A stretch of DNA of 49,289 nt from the NCBI GenBank assembly GCA_001443445.1, contig LDXN01000001.1:1-49289 (forward strand), given 5' to 3'. The notes beneath the pieces are model-generated. The model was not told the DNA's origin. It saw nothing but the letters and a program-made list of their open reading frames with translations, and searched no databases. This DNA is from Candidatus Dadabacteria bacterium CSP1-2 (GTDB taxonomy: Bacteria > Desulfobacterota_D > UBA1144 > Nemesobacterales > CSP1-2). Shown piece after piece: positions 1-7,651 of the stretch (positions within the stretch are counted from its first letter, which is position 1; every line of letters starts with the position of its first letter). The position numbers were made by a program, and so were the translations under genes.

Positions 1-516
1 ATTCATAGAGGAGAGGATTTAACTATTAAGCCATACGAACTTTATTCTCCACCTGGTCTTCCACTTGGAGGAACAAGCCCTAAGGACTTGTTTGAGAGAG
101 CAAACGACTTTGCTGAGGTTCGCTTCCCTGGCGATGTTAGGGATTGCGAGGCGTGTCATTTACCTGAGACGTTTATCTTAGATCCGGGTCGAGGCATCTT
201 GGGTAATGGGATATCTCCACCTACTAACCGTAAAATTATAAGGGGGGAGACTACCAAAACAATAACAGAGACTTTCCATACTTCGCCGATTATCTCAGTC
301 TGCACCGCTTGTCATGATTACCTTGTCGTAAACGAGGCTGGAGATGCGCTTACTGGGGATTCGCTTATCGAGGGAAAAGAACATGGTGGTGGACCGCAGC
401 ATGAAAGCGACTGTGTAGAGTGCCATGGCGCTGGTGAGCCACTTGGTGTGGAAGAAGTCCATTTACCACCGCTTTCGCCGGAGGAACGAATTAACCGTCC
501 TCAACCTATTGAGTAA
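1..516 (+). CDS. C-terminal part of an OmcA/MtrC-family outer-membrane multiheme cytochrome c (5' truncated)
   Basis: The frame is open from base 1, so the protein begins before the window; 171 residues are visible. Three heme motifs are present (CEACH, CTACH, CVECH). The phrase FPGDVRDCEACH and the following spacing resemble the last heme-rich domain of the OmcA/MtrC decaheme family (established knowledge of the family), whose members sit on the outer surface and pass electrons to minerals or other cells. The stop at 514-516 is 17 bp before a diheme lipoprotein, and a beta-barrel and two more cytochromes follow, which supports a role as the outer face of a porin-cytochrome conduit. The N-terminus, lipobox and total heme number cannot be seen. 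A TTG at 88 is an internal codon, not a start. Confidence 0.8.
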   Translation: MHRGEDLTIKPYELYSPPGLPLGGTSPKDLFERANDFAEVRFPGDVRDCEACHLPETFILDPGRGILGNGISPPTNRKIIRGETTKTITETFHTSPIISVCTACHDYLVVNEAGDALTGDSLIEGKEHGGGPQHESDCVECHGAGEPLGVEEVHLPPLSPEERINRPQPIE

Positions 517-533
517 ATTGGAAGGGGATTTAA

Positions 534-836
534 ATGAAGAGGCTCATACTGATTTTGTCGCTTTTAGGGCTACTGGGTTGTGTAAGTAGCGATGATGAAG
601 GACAGGGCTTCGGAAACCTCTTTGATAGCCCTGAGGGCACGGTATTAACAGAGGAAGAACACCCAGACGGCTGGGGGCGTTCGGACTGTTTTTTTTGTCA
701 TCCCATATACGAGATACATAGAGTTGACCGGACAGGAACAGGTGTGCTCCCTCTAAAAGAGATACAAAAATTTGTCGAGGAAGAAGGGCTTGATAGTTGT
801 CCTTTATGTCATGGAGATAATGGAGTGATCGAATAG
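534..836 (+). CDS. Small diheme c-type cytochrome lipoprotein
   Basis: 100 residues with a lipoprotein signal (basic MKR, hydrophobic core, lipobox LLGC with Cys16) and two heme motifs, CFFCH and CPLCH. A good ribosome binding site (AAGGGGATTTAA) precedes the ATG. The stop codon is directly followed by the GTG start of the beta-barrel gene, so the two are co-translated. Known conduits of this type include small lipoprotein cytochromes; its exact place, outer or inner face of the outer membrane, is not visible. I do not recognise a named family. Expected to be exported and to receive two covalent hemes. Confidence 0.8.
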   Translation: MKRLILILSLLGLLGCVSSDDEGQGFGNLFDSPEGTVLTEEEHPDGWGRSDCFFCHPIYEIHRVDRTGTGVLPLKEIQKFVEEEGLDSCPLCHGDNGVIE

Positions 837-2147
837 GTGCGGAGAAAACTACTCGAAGCTGCCTTACCTGTCCTTCTATTAGTATGTGTGCAAGAAAAAT
901 TAGCTTATAGTCAATACACCCAAGGGGAAACGATTCTACCCCGAACAGTTGGTGTATCAGGGAATTTCTTTCCTTTATTTCAGGCAAATACCCCTGTAAT
1001 CCGTCCTGATGGGAGTATAAAGAGGGTAGATCCGTTTTATCAGTATCTGGAGCTTAGCGTTGCAAGTCCCGAGCACAATATTTCCTTTAATACCTTTTTG
1101 AGAGGAAGAGAGGTCTTAAATGGGGAAGAGGAATCATTTGATGTTTATAACGCCTTTGTTCAATATAGTGCTATATCCAATGCGTTTGAGATACGTCTAG
1201 GAAGGCAAATAATAACGGAGAGCACGAATTTTTATCTGCTTGATGGGGGGCTAGTAAGAATCCGTCCTGTAGATGGAATTCAGCTTGTAGCTTATGGTGG
1301 TTATCAGGATAAGGATATTCAACCGGAGCCGGAGCAACCTCTAGAAAGCTTTGGCCTCTTTGGTATAAAACTTAAGTCGGATAAGCTACTAGATTCCCTA
1401 ATTTCAATCGGATATGAGTTACTTGATCCGAATGATTTTTCGCCAAGACACATTCTAAATTTTTCCTTTAATAGAGTAGTGCCGTTTACTAAATCTGCGG
1501 ATATATATAGTCTCGTTGAGGTTGACATCGGAGAAGGAAATCTTGCTCTCCTTACGGTAGGTACTGGGATTACTCTGCATAAATCCCTTTACTTAAACCT
1601 GGAATACGATAATTATAAGCCGGATGAGGACAGGGATGAGTTTCTCATAGACCCTATTTTTGACACCTTTTCTATAACGCGGCTCCAGGAGGCGAGGGTC
1701 GGGATTACATACATACCGACTAACTATCTTAAGGTTTCGTCAAACTATTCTTATGCCAATTATGATGTTTTCGACGATGAATCAACTAATGGAAATATAG
1801 CAAAATTAGGGTTTTCATGGGACTTCTGGCGCCAAATCGGTCTCAGGGCATTTCAGGGTTTTTATTTTATGAATGGGCGCCCAGATAACTGGGCTTTTGG
1901 CTTAAACTTTGGAGCCTCGGAGGAGATATACAAAGGGTTAGACCTCCAGTTCTCTTTTGCCTATGCGCACTTTGAAACGATAAGTAATATAGATGGGGAC
2001 GCCTTTAGTTATATAATGGGTACTGAGTATCTCTTGATTAAAGATCTTGCGTTCAAGGCTGAAGTGGAGATAAATACTAATCCTATATTTGAAGACGATG
2101 TTAGAGTAAATCTAGGGTTGAACTACTATTTCTCGAGGAACCTATGA
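837..2147 (+). CDS. Outer-membrane beta-barrel protein of the porin-cytochrome cluster
   Basis: 436 residues, GTG start immediately after the upstream stop (GGAG lies 11 bp before). An N-terminal signal peptide with a cleavage region near AYSQ is followed by alternating polar/aromatic beta strands with repeated acidic turns, ending in a strand with terminal pattern NYYFSRNL, as expected of a barrel inserted by the Bam machinery. No Cys-x-x-Cys motif is seen at the N-terminus and it is much shorter than MtrB/PioB (about 650-700 residues), so it is more like the compact OmbB/OmbC-type porins of porin-cytochrome complexes. Its place between cytochrome genes, with a 4-bp ATGA overlap to the next one, suggests that it sheathes a heme wire through the outer membrane (inference). 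Confidence 0.75.
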   Translation: MRRKLLEAALPVLLLVCVQEKLAYSQYTQGETILPRTVGVSGNFFPLFQANTPVIRPDGSIKRVDPFYQYLELSVASPEHNISFNTFLRGREVLNGEEESFDVYNAFVQYSAISNAFEIRLGRQIITESTNFYLLDGGLVRIRPVDGIQLVAYGGYQDKDIQPEPEQPLESFGLFGIKLKSDKLLDSLISIGYELLDPNDFSPRHILNFSFNRVVPFTKSADIYSLVEVDIGEGNLALLTVGTGITLHKSLYLNLEYDNYKPDEDRDEFLIDPIFDTFSITRLQEARVGITYIPTNYLKVSSNYSYANYDVFDDESTNGNIAKLGFSWDFWRQIGLRAFQGFYFMNGRPDNWAFGLNFGASEEIYKGLDLQFSFAYAHFETISNIDGDAFSYIMGTEYLLIKDLAFKAEVEINTNPIFEDDVRVNLGLNYYFSRNL

Positions 2148-2761
2148 GAAAAGGTATTGCTTGTATTACGATTCTCGCTTTATTTATATTATATGGTTGC
2201 CCTAGTAAGGAGCAGGGAGCGGAATGGGGATGGAAATACCAAAAGCCGCTTAGACCTCAGGAGACATTCTCTCATAAAGTGCATGAGAATGTACTAAAGA
2301 AAGAGGGACTTACCTGTGTTACGTGTCATCCTATAGGACTTGAAATTGAAGAGAAAGAAGAAAAGAAGAGGGCTGAAATCTCAGAGGCGGCCCTTTTCCC
2401 CGGAAAGGAGACGTGTCATTTCTGCCATTATAATCCTATGGCAGGAAATGTAGCTCCTGAAAAATGTGGCGTATGTCATTTCAACCTGCTTGAAATTCAG
2501 CCTGCAAATCACAATTTTGACTGGGCAATAAAACACGCTGTTTTTGCAAAAACAGATGACCAAGACTGTGAGAGCTGTCATACCCCTAGGTTCTGTGAAG
2601 ACTGTCATAAAAGAAGGGATGTTCCAACTCGGTTGGTTCATGATCGGAATTATATAGTTGTTCATACAGTTGATGCTAGGGCAAATCCAAGGACTTGCGG
2701 AAACTGTCACGAGATTACCTTCTGTAATCAGTGTCACAGAGAGGGTGGATATGAGAGATAA
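2144..2761 (+). CDS. Heptaheme c-type cytochrome lipoprotein (periplasmic half of conduit)
   Basis: 205 residues with a lipobox (LYGC, Cys19) and seven heme motifs: CVTCH, CHFCH, CGVCH, CESCH, CEDCH, CGNCH, CNQCH. Start overlaps the barrel stop (ATGA) and is preceded by GAGGAACCT. The density of one heme per 29 residues is typical of periplasmic electron-wire proteins. By position it is the best candidate for the periplasmic cytochrome that inserts in or docks to the barrel, analogous to OmaB or MtrA, although it is not an obvious homologue of either. Overlaps the next gene by 11 bp. Confidence 0.8.
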   Translation: MRKGIACITILALFILYGCPSKEQGAEWGWKYQKPLRPQETFSHKVHENVLKKEGLTCVTCHPIGLEIEEKEEKKRAEISEAALFPGKETCHFCHYNPMAGNVAPEKCGVCHFNLLEIQPANHNFDWAIKHAVFAKTDDQDCESCHTPRFCEDCHKRRDVPTRLVHDRNYIVVHTVDARANPRTCGNCHEITFCNQCHREGGYER

Positions 2762-3302
2762 ATTGATAGGTAAGCGGAAGTTATTAGTAACATTAATAGC
2801 ATTAGTAACATTCTTTTTAATTTCCTATTCGATTTCTAGGTCTCAAGAAAGTCCTCACTCGGCTATGGAGGCAAATCCAAAGGATGAGGGGAATTGCCTC
2901 GTTTGCCACTCAGAGGTTCCTAAGGAGGGAGAGAAGAGTCCTAACTATCTCCTTAACTCCGAACCCTCTCAGGTCTGTTTGGTGTGTCATTCGGAGACAG
3001 AGCATGTAGGATCTAATATACACTTGAATTATGTAAATCCTAAAGAGAGTAATCTCCCGGGGGACGAGAACAATAAGATTGCCTGCTTTACCTGCCATGA
3101 TCCACATCCCCAGGGGATAATTAAGGGTAGAGTTGTATATGCGGCTCATCTTGGAGGATATGAAAGGGATTTTATAAAAGAGGTTGTTCTTCCTAAGAAG
3201 GAGGTAAAAGAGGTATCTCTTACAGAGAAAACAAAGGTGCTTCTCCGCCTTCCGCTGGAGGATAATAAGCTCTGTAGGGCGTGTCATATAAAGTTGGATT
3301 GA
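2751..3302 (+). CDS. Periplasmic tetraheme c-type cytochrome
   Basis: 183 residues from ATG 2751, chosen because GAGGGTGG lies just upstream and because it starts a proper signal peptide (RDKLIGKRK followed by a hydrophobic stretch); an in-frame ATG at 2658 would put 31 extra residues inside the previous gene. Four heme motifs: CLVCH, CLVCH, CFTCH, CRACH. The CFTCHDPHP segment and the first paired motifs resemble the doubled CXXCH domain of cytochrome c7/NapC-like proteins. It is the last gene of the conduit operon and could be a diffusible or membrane-tethered shuttle feeding it. Confidence 0.8.
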   Translation: MRDKLIGKRKLLVTLIALVTFFLISYSISRSQESPHSAMEANPKDEGNCLVCHSEVPKEGEKSPNYLLNSEPSQVCLVCHSETEHVGSNIHLNYVNPKESNLPGDENNKIACFTCHDPHPQGIIKGRVVYAAHLGGYERDFIKEVVLPKKEVKEVSLTEKTKVLLRLPLEDNKLCRACHIKLD

Positions 3303-3429
3303 CTCTCGTTTGATATGGATCTTATAACAACGGAGTCTCTGGAACTATGAGAGGAGGTCCCGTATATGCAGCAGAAAAAAGAAGTAGAGAGAATACACCT
3401 AATACCTCTTTAAGTTCTGTTATTTTTAC

Positions 3430-3453
3430 TGTCAGATTTTCTAACATAAGACA
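3430..3453 (+). promoter_or_regulatory. Putative enhancer-type dyad (copy 1): TGTCAGAT-N12-GACA
   Basis: Half sites TGTC and GACA separated by 16 bp. The same arrangement, with the longer half site TGTCAGAT, recurs at 24472-24495 (minus) and 27478-27501. Its centre lies about 76 bp upstream of the -24 element at 3518, a normal distance for a sigma-54 activator site. Function is inferred. Confidence 0.6.
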
Positions 3454-3516
3454 GTTTGTAATCCATACCTGCTTTGTAATTCCCGCTAAATATTATAAAA
3501 ACATTAAATGTTATTT

Positions 3517-3532
3517 TGGCATGTAACTTGCC
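3517..3532 (+). promoter_or_regulatory. Putative sigma-54 (-24/-12) promoter
   Basis: TGGCATGTAACTTGCC: GG and GC are exactly 12 bp apart as in the consensus TGGCAC-N5-TTGC. Predicted transcription start near 3543, 34 bp before the ATG at 3577. The rest of the 3303-3576 gap holds the dyad at 3430 and nothing else I can name. Confidence 0.65.
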
Positions 3533-3576
3533 ATTATTTCTCTTAGTGAAGTTATAAAGGGAGGAGGTGAAACAAA

Positions 3577-3888
3577 ATGACATGGGGAGATATTATTAGT
3601 TTTTTCTTTATTCTTGTTCTTAATCCATATGGTGTAGTGGGAATAGCTATTACTCTCTTAATGGTGATATCTGCAGTTATTTTCTTCGGCGTAGAGGCTA
3701 TTACTATACCTTACCGTTATGTAGTAAAAACGTTTTACTGCCCATTTAAGAAGACAAACGTTGAAGTGAAATTCCGACCAAGCTTCTTCACATATAGAGC
3801 GTACGATGATGTTATTAAGTGTTCTTCATTTAAAGGCAAAGTCACCTGCAAGAAGGGGTGCTTAGATCTTCCAGAGCTTCGAACTTGA
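3577..3888 (+). CDS. Small two-helix membrane protein with four conserved-looking cysteines
   Basis: 103 residues with an excellent ribosome binding site (GGGAGGAGGTG). One long hydrophobic stretch or two short helices cover residues 6-44; the soluble tail carries Cys55, Cys82, Cys91 and Cys95 in the pattern YCPF, KCS, TCKKGC, which could bind a metal or form disulfides. I do not recognise the family. It stands alone between cytochrome operons but has its own putative sigma-54 promoter and upstream dyad, shared with the Cys-rich protein at 24323, feoB and the cytochrome c at 27737, which suggests a common metal or redox-linked role (inference). Confidence 0.7.
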   Translation: MTWGDIISFFFILVLNPYGVVGIAITLLMVISAVIFFGVEAITIPYRYVVKTFYCPFKKTNVEVKFRPSFFTYRAYDDVIKCSSFKGKVTCKKGCLDLPELRT

Positions 3889-3951
3889 GAGGAGAAAGGG
3901 AAAATAAGCATACTACGAAGGCTAAAAGAATATTCCGAAGAAAATAATATT

Positions 3952-4038
3952 AGACATGTTGCGAAATAGGATTTTCGCGTTTTTCGAGCCTTAAAATCAA
4001 CGGCTTAGAAGTCAGATTTTTAATTTCGCAACATGTCT
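3952..4038. mobile_element. 87-bp inverted-repeat element, MITE-like
   Basis: Perfect 16-bp terminal inverted repeats (AGACATGTTGCGAAAT at 3952-3967 and its complement at 4023-4038) enclose 55 bp without a gene. The long loop and absence of a T-run argue against a simple terminator. Such short non-coding elements are usually moved by a related transposase elsewhere. No clear target-site duplication is visible. It fills the middle of the 3889-4167 gap. Confidence 0.55.
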
Positions 4039-4167
4039 TTTATAAATAGGATTCATACAGTGAGGGTGAGGAGGGTTTATTGTATTTTTTAAAGATAAAT
4101 TATTGAAGTCTAACTAGGTCTTTGTTATGATGATTCCTACCAAATTGAACCAAGGAGGATTAGCAGA

Positions 4168-4752
4168 ATGAGAAAAATGATTCTAATTCTAGTAGTGATT
4201 TCTTCATTAGCTACGGGAGGAATATTGGCTATCATGGCGGCGGATCTTGGCCGTTATAGACCTCCAACACCTGCCTGGTTTACTGGAACAACCGAAGATA
4301 AAGTGCAAAAACTTGGGCTTATTCAGCCCTCTTATGCCGACCTTATGTTGTGGAATGGAATCCGCCTTAATGAGTTATTTGCAGCGGGGATTAGTGGGAA
4401 AACAGAGTATGCAAAGCTTCAAGCAAAAAAAATCGAAGAAACCCTGGAAAAGGCCGCTTTGGTTGATCCCACAAGAAGAGGAGGAATAGAGGGACTTCTT
4501 TCTGCGAATTATCCGGGTCTCATACAAGCGATAGATTCAAAAAGATCAGATGAATTTCAAGCTGCCTTTGGAAAACTTTACGCAAGTTGTGTTACCTGTC
4601 ATGTAAACCATGGAGTTCCCTTTTATCCGCTAATTCCTACAACATCTATAAGTCCTATAACATCAGGTTCTCTAGAACTATGGCAGGAGATCCAGAAGCA
4701 TCTGCGGCAGGAACAGGAAAAGAAAATACAACAGGAACGGGAAAAAAAGTAA
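4168..4752 (+). CDS. Cytochrome c'-like (class II) monoheme protein
   Basis: 194 residues, RBS AAGGAGG. Signal peptide or anchor at residues 4-24, then a mostly helical body and one heme motif, CVTCH, near residue 144, close to the C-terminal end of the helical part. A heme motif on the last helix of a four-helix bundle is the mark of class II cytochromes c (cytochrome c556/c'). The tail is a Lys/Glu/Gln-rich helix of about 25 residues, unusual for the family. Periplasmic, possibly membrane-tethered. Possible roles are electron shuttle or NO/CO binding; the sequence does not decide. Confidence 0.7.
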   Translation: MRKMILILVVISSLATGGILAIMAADLGRYRPPTPAWFTGTTEDKVQKLGLIQPSYADLMLWNGIRLNELFAAGISGKTEYAKLQAKKIEETLEKAALVDPTRRGGIEGLLSANYPGLIQAIDSKRSDEFQAAFGKLYASCVTCHVNHGVPFYPLIPTTSISPITSGSLELWQEIQKHLRQEQEKKIQQEREKK

Positions 4753-4791
4753 CGGAGGGAAGCAAAAAGTAGTTTGAGTACGCTGAATAGT

Positions 4792-4854
4792 GTGGGTAAA
4801 GGGTTAGGCATTATCTACGAAGTCTAATGCCCGACCTCTACCCGCATTTTCTTT
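4792..4854 (+). terminator. Probable rho-independent terminator after the cytochrome c'-like gene
   Basis: A long stem: GTGGGTA pairs with TACCCGC on the outside, and GGCATTA (4807-4813) with TAATGCC (4825-4831) inside, followed by ATTTTCTTT. Placed 40 bp after the stop at 4752. Confidence 0.55.
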
Positions 4855-4912
4855 CAATGAAATCGAATGTGATTTAGAAACAATAATCCGAGTTATTGAA
4901 GTTTAAATAAAA

Positions 4913-6145
4913 ATGGATTCTATGAGGCTTCTTCTTGGTGTTTTAGCTTACATCTTCCTTATAGGAGCCTCAACGGACTATCCTAGCGTAAGAAAGGAAG
5001 GCTACACAGAAAGTCAAACCTGTGGTGCATGCCATACGGTGATATATAAAGAGTGGAAAAATTCTCTACACGCTTCTTCCATTAGCGACCCTGTCTTCCT
5101 TAGTGTTTTTAACGAAGTAGAGAGGGAAAAGAAAAACTTTTGTCTTAAATGCCATGCCCCTACTGTAAGAGTTACAGGGGATTATGAGCTTGCCCAGTTT
5201 ATAACAAAAGAAGGGGTAACATGTGACTTTTGTCACACTGTAAAAAGCGTAGATTTAAGTAAAGAAGAGCCATTTGAATTTGATCTAGGATTTGTAAAAA
5301 GAGGTCCATTTGAAAGCGACTTAGAAACAGGCCATAAGAATCTTTACTCCGGAATTCACCTAAAGTCGGAGTTCTGCGCCGGATGTCATGAGGTTGTGAA
5401 CGAAAAAGGATTTCACGTGATGAGTACCTACAGCGAATGGAAAGCGGGTCCTTATGCGGAAAAGGGGATTCAATGTCAGAACTGTCATATGCCCGAGGAG
5501 TTCGGTACTCCTATCGTTAACACTGAAATTGCAAAGACCAAACATAGCGTAACGGCGCATAAATTTCTAGGTGGGCACTCTCAGATAAATATAACTAGGG
5601 CTGCAACGCTGACTCAGGTCTTAGATAAAGCCAATGACTCTCTATCCGTTGTAGTCTACGTAACCAACTCAGAGGCAGGGCATTCCCTCCCTACAGGCAT
5701 TCCCTCACGTAAGGTAATACTTACAGTAAAACTTCTGGATACAAAGGGAGGGGTAGTTGGAGAAAAGGAGGTTGCATATAGGCGGGTTCTTGTTGATGAA
5801 GAGGGAAGAGAGATTCCAGAGGAGAATATTAAGGATATGTTTCTAAAAGCTACGTCCCTAAAGAGTGACAACCGCATTAAACCTAAGGAAACACGTAGGG
5901 AGGAGTTTATCTTTCCTCTTACTAAGGGAATAGAAAAGGTTCTAACGGTAGACTCTACCTTAAGATATGAATTTAGTGTTCCTTATCTTGAACCAAATAT
6001 AATGAGAATGGAAATGGCTCGTGATCTAAAAACGATAAACGTCGAGGAGGAAGGGATAGATATATGGAAATGGACTATTTCATTTGTGGTAGTTTTAGTG
6101 CTTTTATTTATCCTCCAGATAACATTACGAATGCTAAGGAGGTAA
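4913..6145 (+). CDS. Membrane-anchored pentaheme cytochrome c of the bc complex
   Basis: 410 residues. A signal peptide leads into a cytochrome c554-like region with five heme motifs (CGACH, CLKCH, CDFCH, CAGCH, CQNCH) in the first 190 residues; then a beta-rich domain of about 150 residues (phrase GHSLPTGIPSRKVIL) and a C-terminal helix (about 384-406) that anchors it in the inner membrane with the heme part outside. The first gene of the Rieske/cytochrome b operon; its stop is 5 bp before the Rieske start. It probably acts as an electron acceptor of the complex in place of cytochrome c1. The start could be ATG 4913 or ATG 4922; neither has a strong ribosome binding site. Confidence 0.8.
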   Translation: MDSMRLLLGVLAYIFLIGASTDYPSVRKEGYTESQTCGACHTVIYKEWKNSLHASSISDPVFLSVFNEVEREKKNFCLKCHAPTVRVTGDYELAQFITKEGVTCDFCHTVKSVDLSKEEPFEFDLGFVKRGPFESDLETGHKNLYSGIHLKSEFCAGCHEVVNEKGFHVMSTYSEWKAGPYAEKGIQCQNCHMPEEFGTPIVNTEIAKTKHSVTAHKFLGGHSQINITRAATLTQVLDKANDSLSVVVYVTNSEAGHSLPTGIPSRKVILTVKLLDTKGGVVGEKEVAYRRVLVDEEGREIPEENIKDMFLKATSLKSDNRIKPKETRREEFIFPLTKGIEKVLTVDSTLRYEFSVPYLEPNIMRMEMARDLKTINVEEEGIDIWKWTISFVVVLVLLFILQITLRMLRR

Positions 6146-6150
6146 CTCCA

Positions 6151-6594
6151 GTGGATGAGAAAATCGGAAGAAGGAATTTCTTGGGAACGTTAGTTGGTTG
6201 GGTATTCGGTCTTACAGTGGTAGGCTGGATAATCCCTATGATAGCGTACTTTTTCCCAAAATCTAAGGGGGAGGCAGAAAACGTCTTTATGGACCCTTCG
6301 GGCAACCCCATAATGGTATCGTCTGTATTAGAAGAGGGGTCTAAAACAGGGCTTGCTTTTGGAGACGCCACAGTTGTTATTAATTATAAAGGAGAGCTTA
6401 GGGCTTTTTCAGCAGTGTGTACTCACCTTGGTTGTATTGTAAGCTGGAAAAAGGATGAAGGCATTTTCTTCTGTCCCTGTCATGCGGGGAAATTTGACAC
6501 GAATGGGAACGTTATTGCGGGGCCGCCTCCTAAACCGCTTCCCCAGTATAGAGTTAAAGTTGCGGGAAGTAAAATAAACCTTTCAAAGGTGTAG
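6151..6594 (+). CDS. Rieske 2Fe-2S protein of a bc-type complex
   Basis: 147 residues from GTG 6151, chosen because AAGGAGGT lies 7 bp upstream; the longer in-frame ATG at 6064 lies inside the previous gene. N-terminal twin-arginine-like motif GRRNFLG and one transmembrane helix (about 17-37), then the Rieske ligands CTHLGC and CPCH, both boxes complete with the disulfide cysteines. It takes one electron from quinol at the Qo site and passes it to a c-type cytochrome. Followed after 1 bp by the cytochrome b gene. Confidence 0.93.
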   Translation: MDEKIGRRNFLGTLVGWVFGLTVVGWIIPMIAYFFPKSKGEAENVFMDPSGNPIMVSSVLEEGSKTGLAFGDATVVINYKGELRAFSAVCTHLGCIVSWKKDEGIFFCPCHAGKFDTNGNVIAGPPPKPLPQYRVKVAGSKINLSKV

Positions 6595-6595
6595 C

Positions 6596-7651
6596 ATGTT
6601 AAAGAAAATCATCGATTGGATTGATGAGAGGGTACAAATTATAGAGGTTATAGAGAATCATCTTACTGGGCATATGGTTCCGGCTAACCTGAATCTTTGG
6701 TACTCTATGGGCTCTGTACTTCTTGCAATGCTTTTTATTCAGTTTATAACCGGTATTTTGCTTCTTATATATTATGTGCCTGATGTAGATAAAGCCTTTG
6801 AAAGCGTCACCTATATAACGAATGAGGTTCCGTTTGGATGGTTAATAAGAAGGGTTCATGCTATGGCAACGAACATATTCATAGCTGTGCTCTTCCTTCA
6901 TATGTTTAGTACCCTTTTCATGGGGTCTTATAAGAAGCCGAGGGAACTTCAGTGGATGTCGGGCTCGGTGCTTTTTGGCCTGGGATTTTTGGCAGCGCTC
7001 TCAGGTTATCTTCTTCCCTGGAGCCAGCTTTCCTACTGGGCTACTACAGTTGCAACAAATACGGTGGGTGCGGTTCCCTTTATTGGTGATGAGCTTGTAC
7101 GGGGGCTAAGAGGTGCTGAAAGAGTAGAACAGGCAACTCTGAGTAGATTTTTTGCTCTACATGTTATAGTTGTACCCTTATTATTTTTAGGGTTAGTTGC
7201 AGCACATCTGTTCTTTATGAGGAGAACCGGCATATCCTCCCCTCCGGGAACGATGAAAGAAGAGGTAGAAAAGATTCCCTTCGTCCCCCATTTTGCCTTA
7301 GAGGACCTAAAGGTAATATACTTTTTCCTCGGAATCCTTTTTATATTTGTCTTTTTTTACCCAAAGCTTTATTTCCCACCTGATGCCCTCAGTCCTGCAG
7401 ACCCATTTTTTACACCTCCACATATAAAACCTGAGTGGTACTTTCTTGCAAACTACGAGATGCTAAAGCTTATTCCGAATAAGTTTCTGGGGGTCTTTAT
7501 ACAGCTTGCGGTTGCTCTTTTTCTTTTCTTCTTGCCTCTAATTGATGTTGGAAGTGAAAGGCATCCTCTAAAAAGACCTATTTTCTTGACGATTGCGATT
7601 CTTGGGGTTTTAGCCTTCATAGCACTTACCGTTTTAGGAGAAATTCTCTAG
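6596..7651 (+). CDS. Cytochrome b of a bc/b6f-like quinol:cytochrome c reductase
   Basis: 351 residues, full-length fused form (cytochrome b6 part plus subunit IV-like part). The first heme pair is His88 and His102; the second pair, in ALHVIVV and AAHLFF, is 15 positions apart, the spacing of b6f-type rather than mitochondrial-type cytochrome b. The Qo motif PEWY is intact in the C-terminal half, and the helix C motif GYLLPWSQLSYWATTV is present. About eight helices. RBS AAAGGTG. The next gene starts at its stop codon. Confidence 0.93.
   Translation: MLKKIIDWIDERVQIIEVIENHLTGHMVPANLNLWYSMGSVLLAMLFIQFITGILLLIYYVPDVDKAFESVTYITNEVPFGWLIRRVHAMATNIFIAVLFLHMFSTLFMGSYKKPRELQWMSGSVLFGLGFLAALSGYLLPWSQLSYWATTVATNTVGAVPFIGDELVRGLRGAERVEQATLSRFFALHVIVVPLLFLGLVAAHLFFMRRTGISSPPGTMKEEVEKIPFVPHFALEDLKVIYFFLGILFIFVFFYPKLYFPPDALSPADPFFTPPHIKPEWYFLANYEMLKLIPNKFLGVFIQLAVALFLFFLPLIDVGSERHPLKRPIFLTIAILGVLAFIALTVLGEIL

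Noticed and set aside
3517-3533. Shared TGGCA-N7-TGCCA palindrome as an operator for a dimeric repressor (also 24400-24416, 27362-27378)
   Set aside because: The symmetry is explained by the -24/-12 consensus; the fourth site (27556) lacks the palindrome but keeps the promoter spacing.
4010-4033. Fourth possible copy of the TGTCAGAT-N12-GACA dyad (AGTCAGAT-N12-AACA)
   Set aside because: One mismatch in each half site, lies inside the inverted-repeat element, and no -24/-12 site follows at the right distance.
3952-4038. Reading the 16-bp inverted repeat as a transcription terminator
   Set aside because: The 55-base loop and lack of a T-run make this unlikely.
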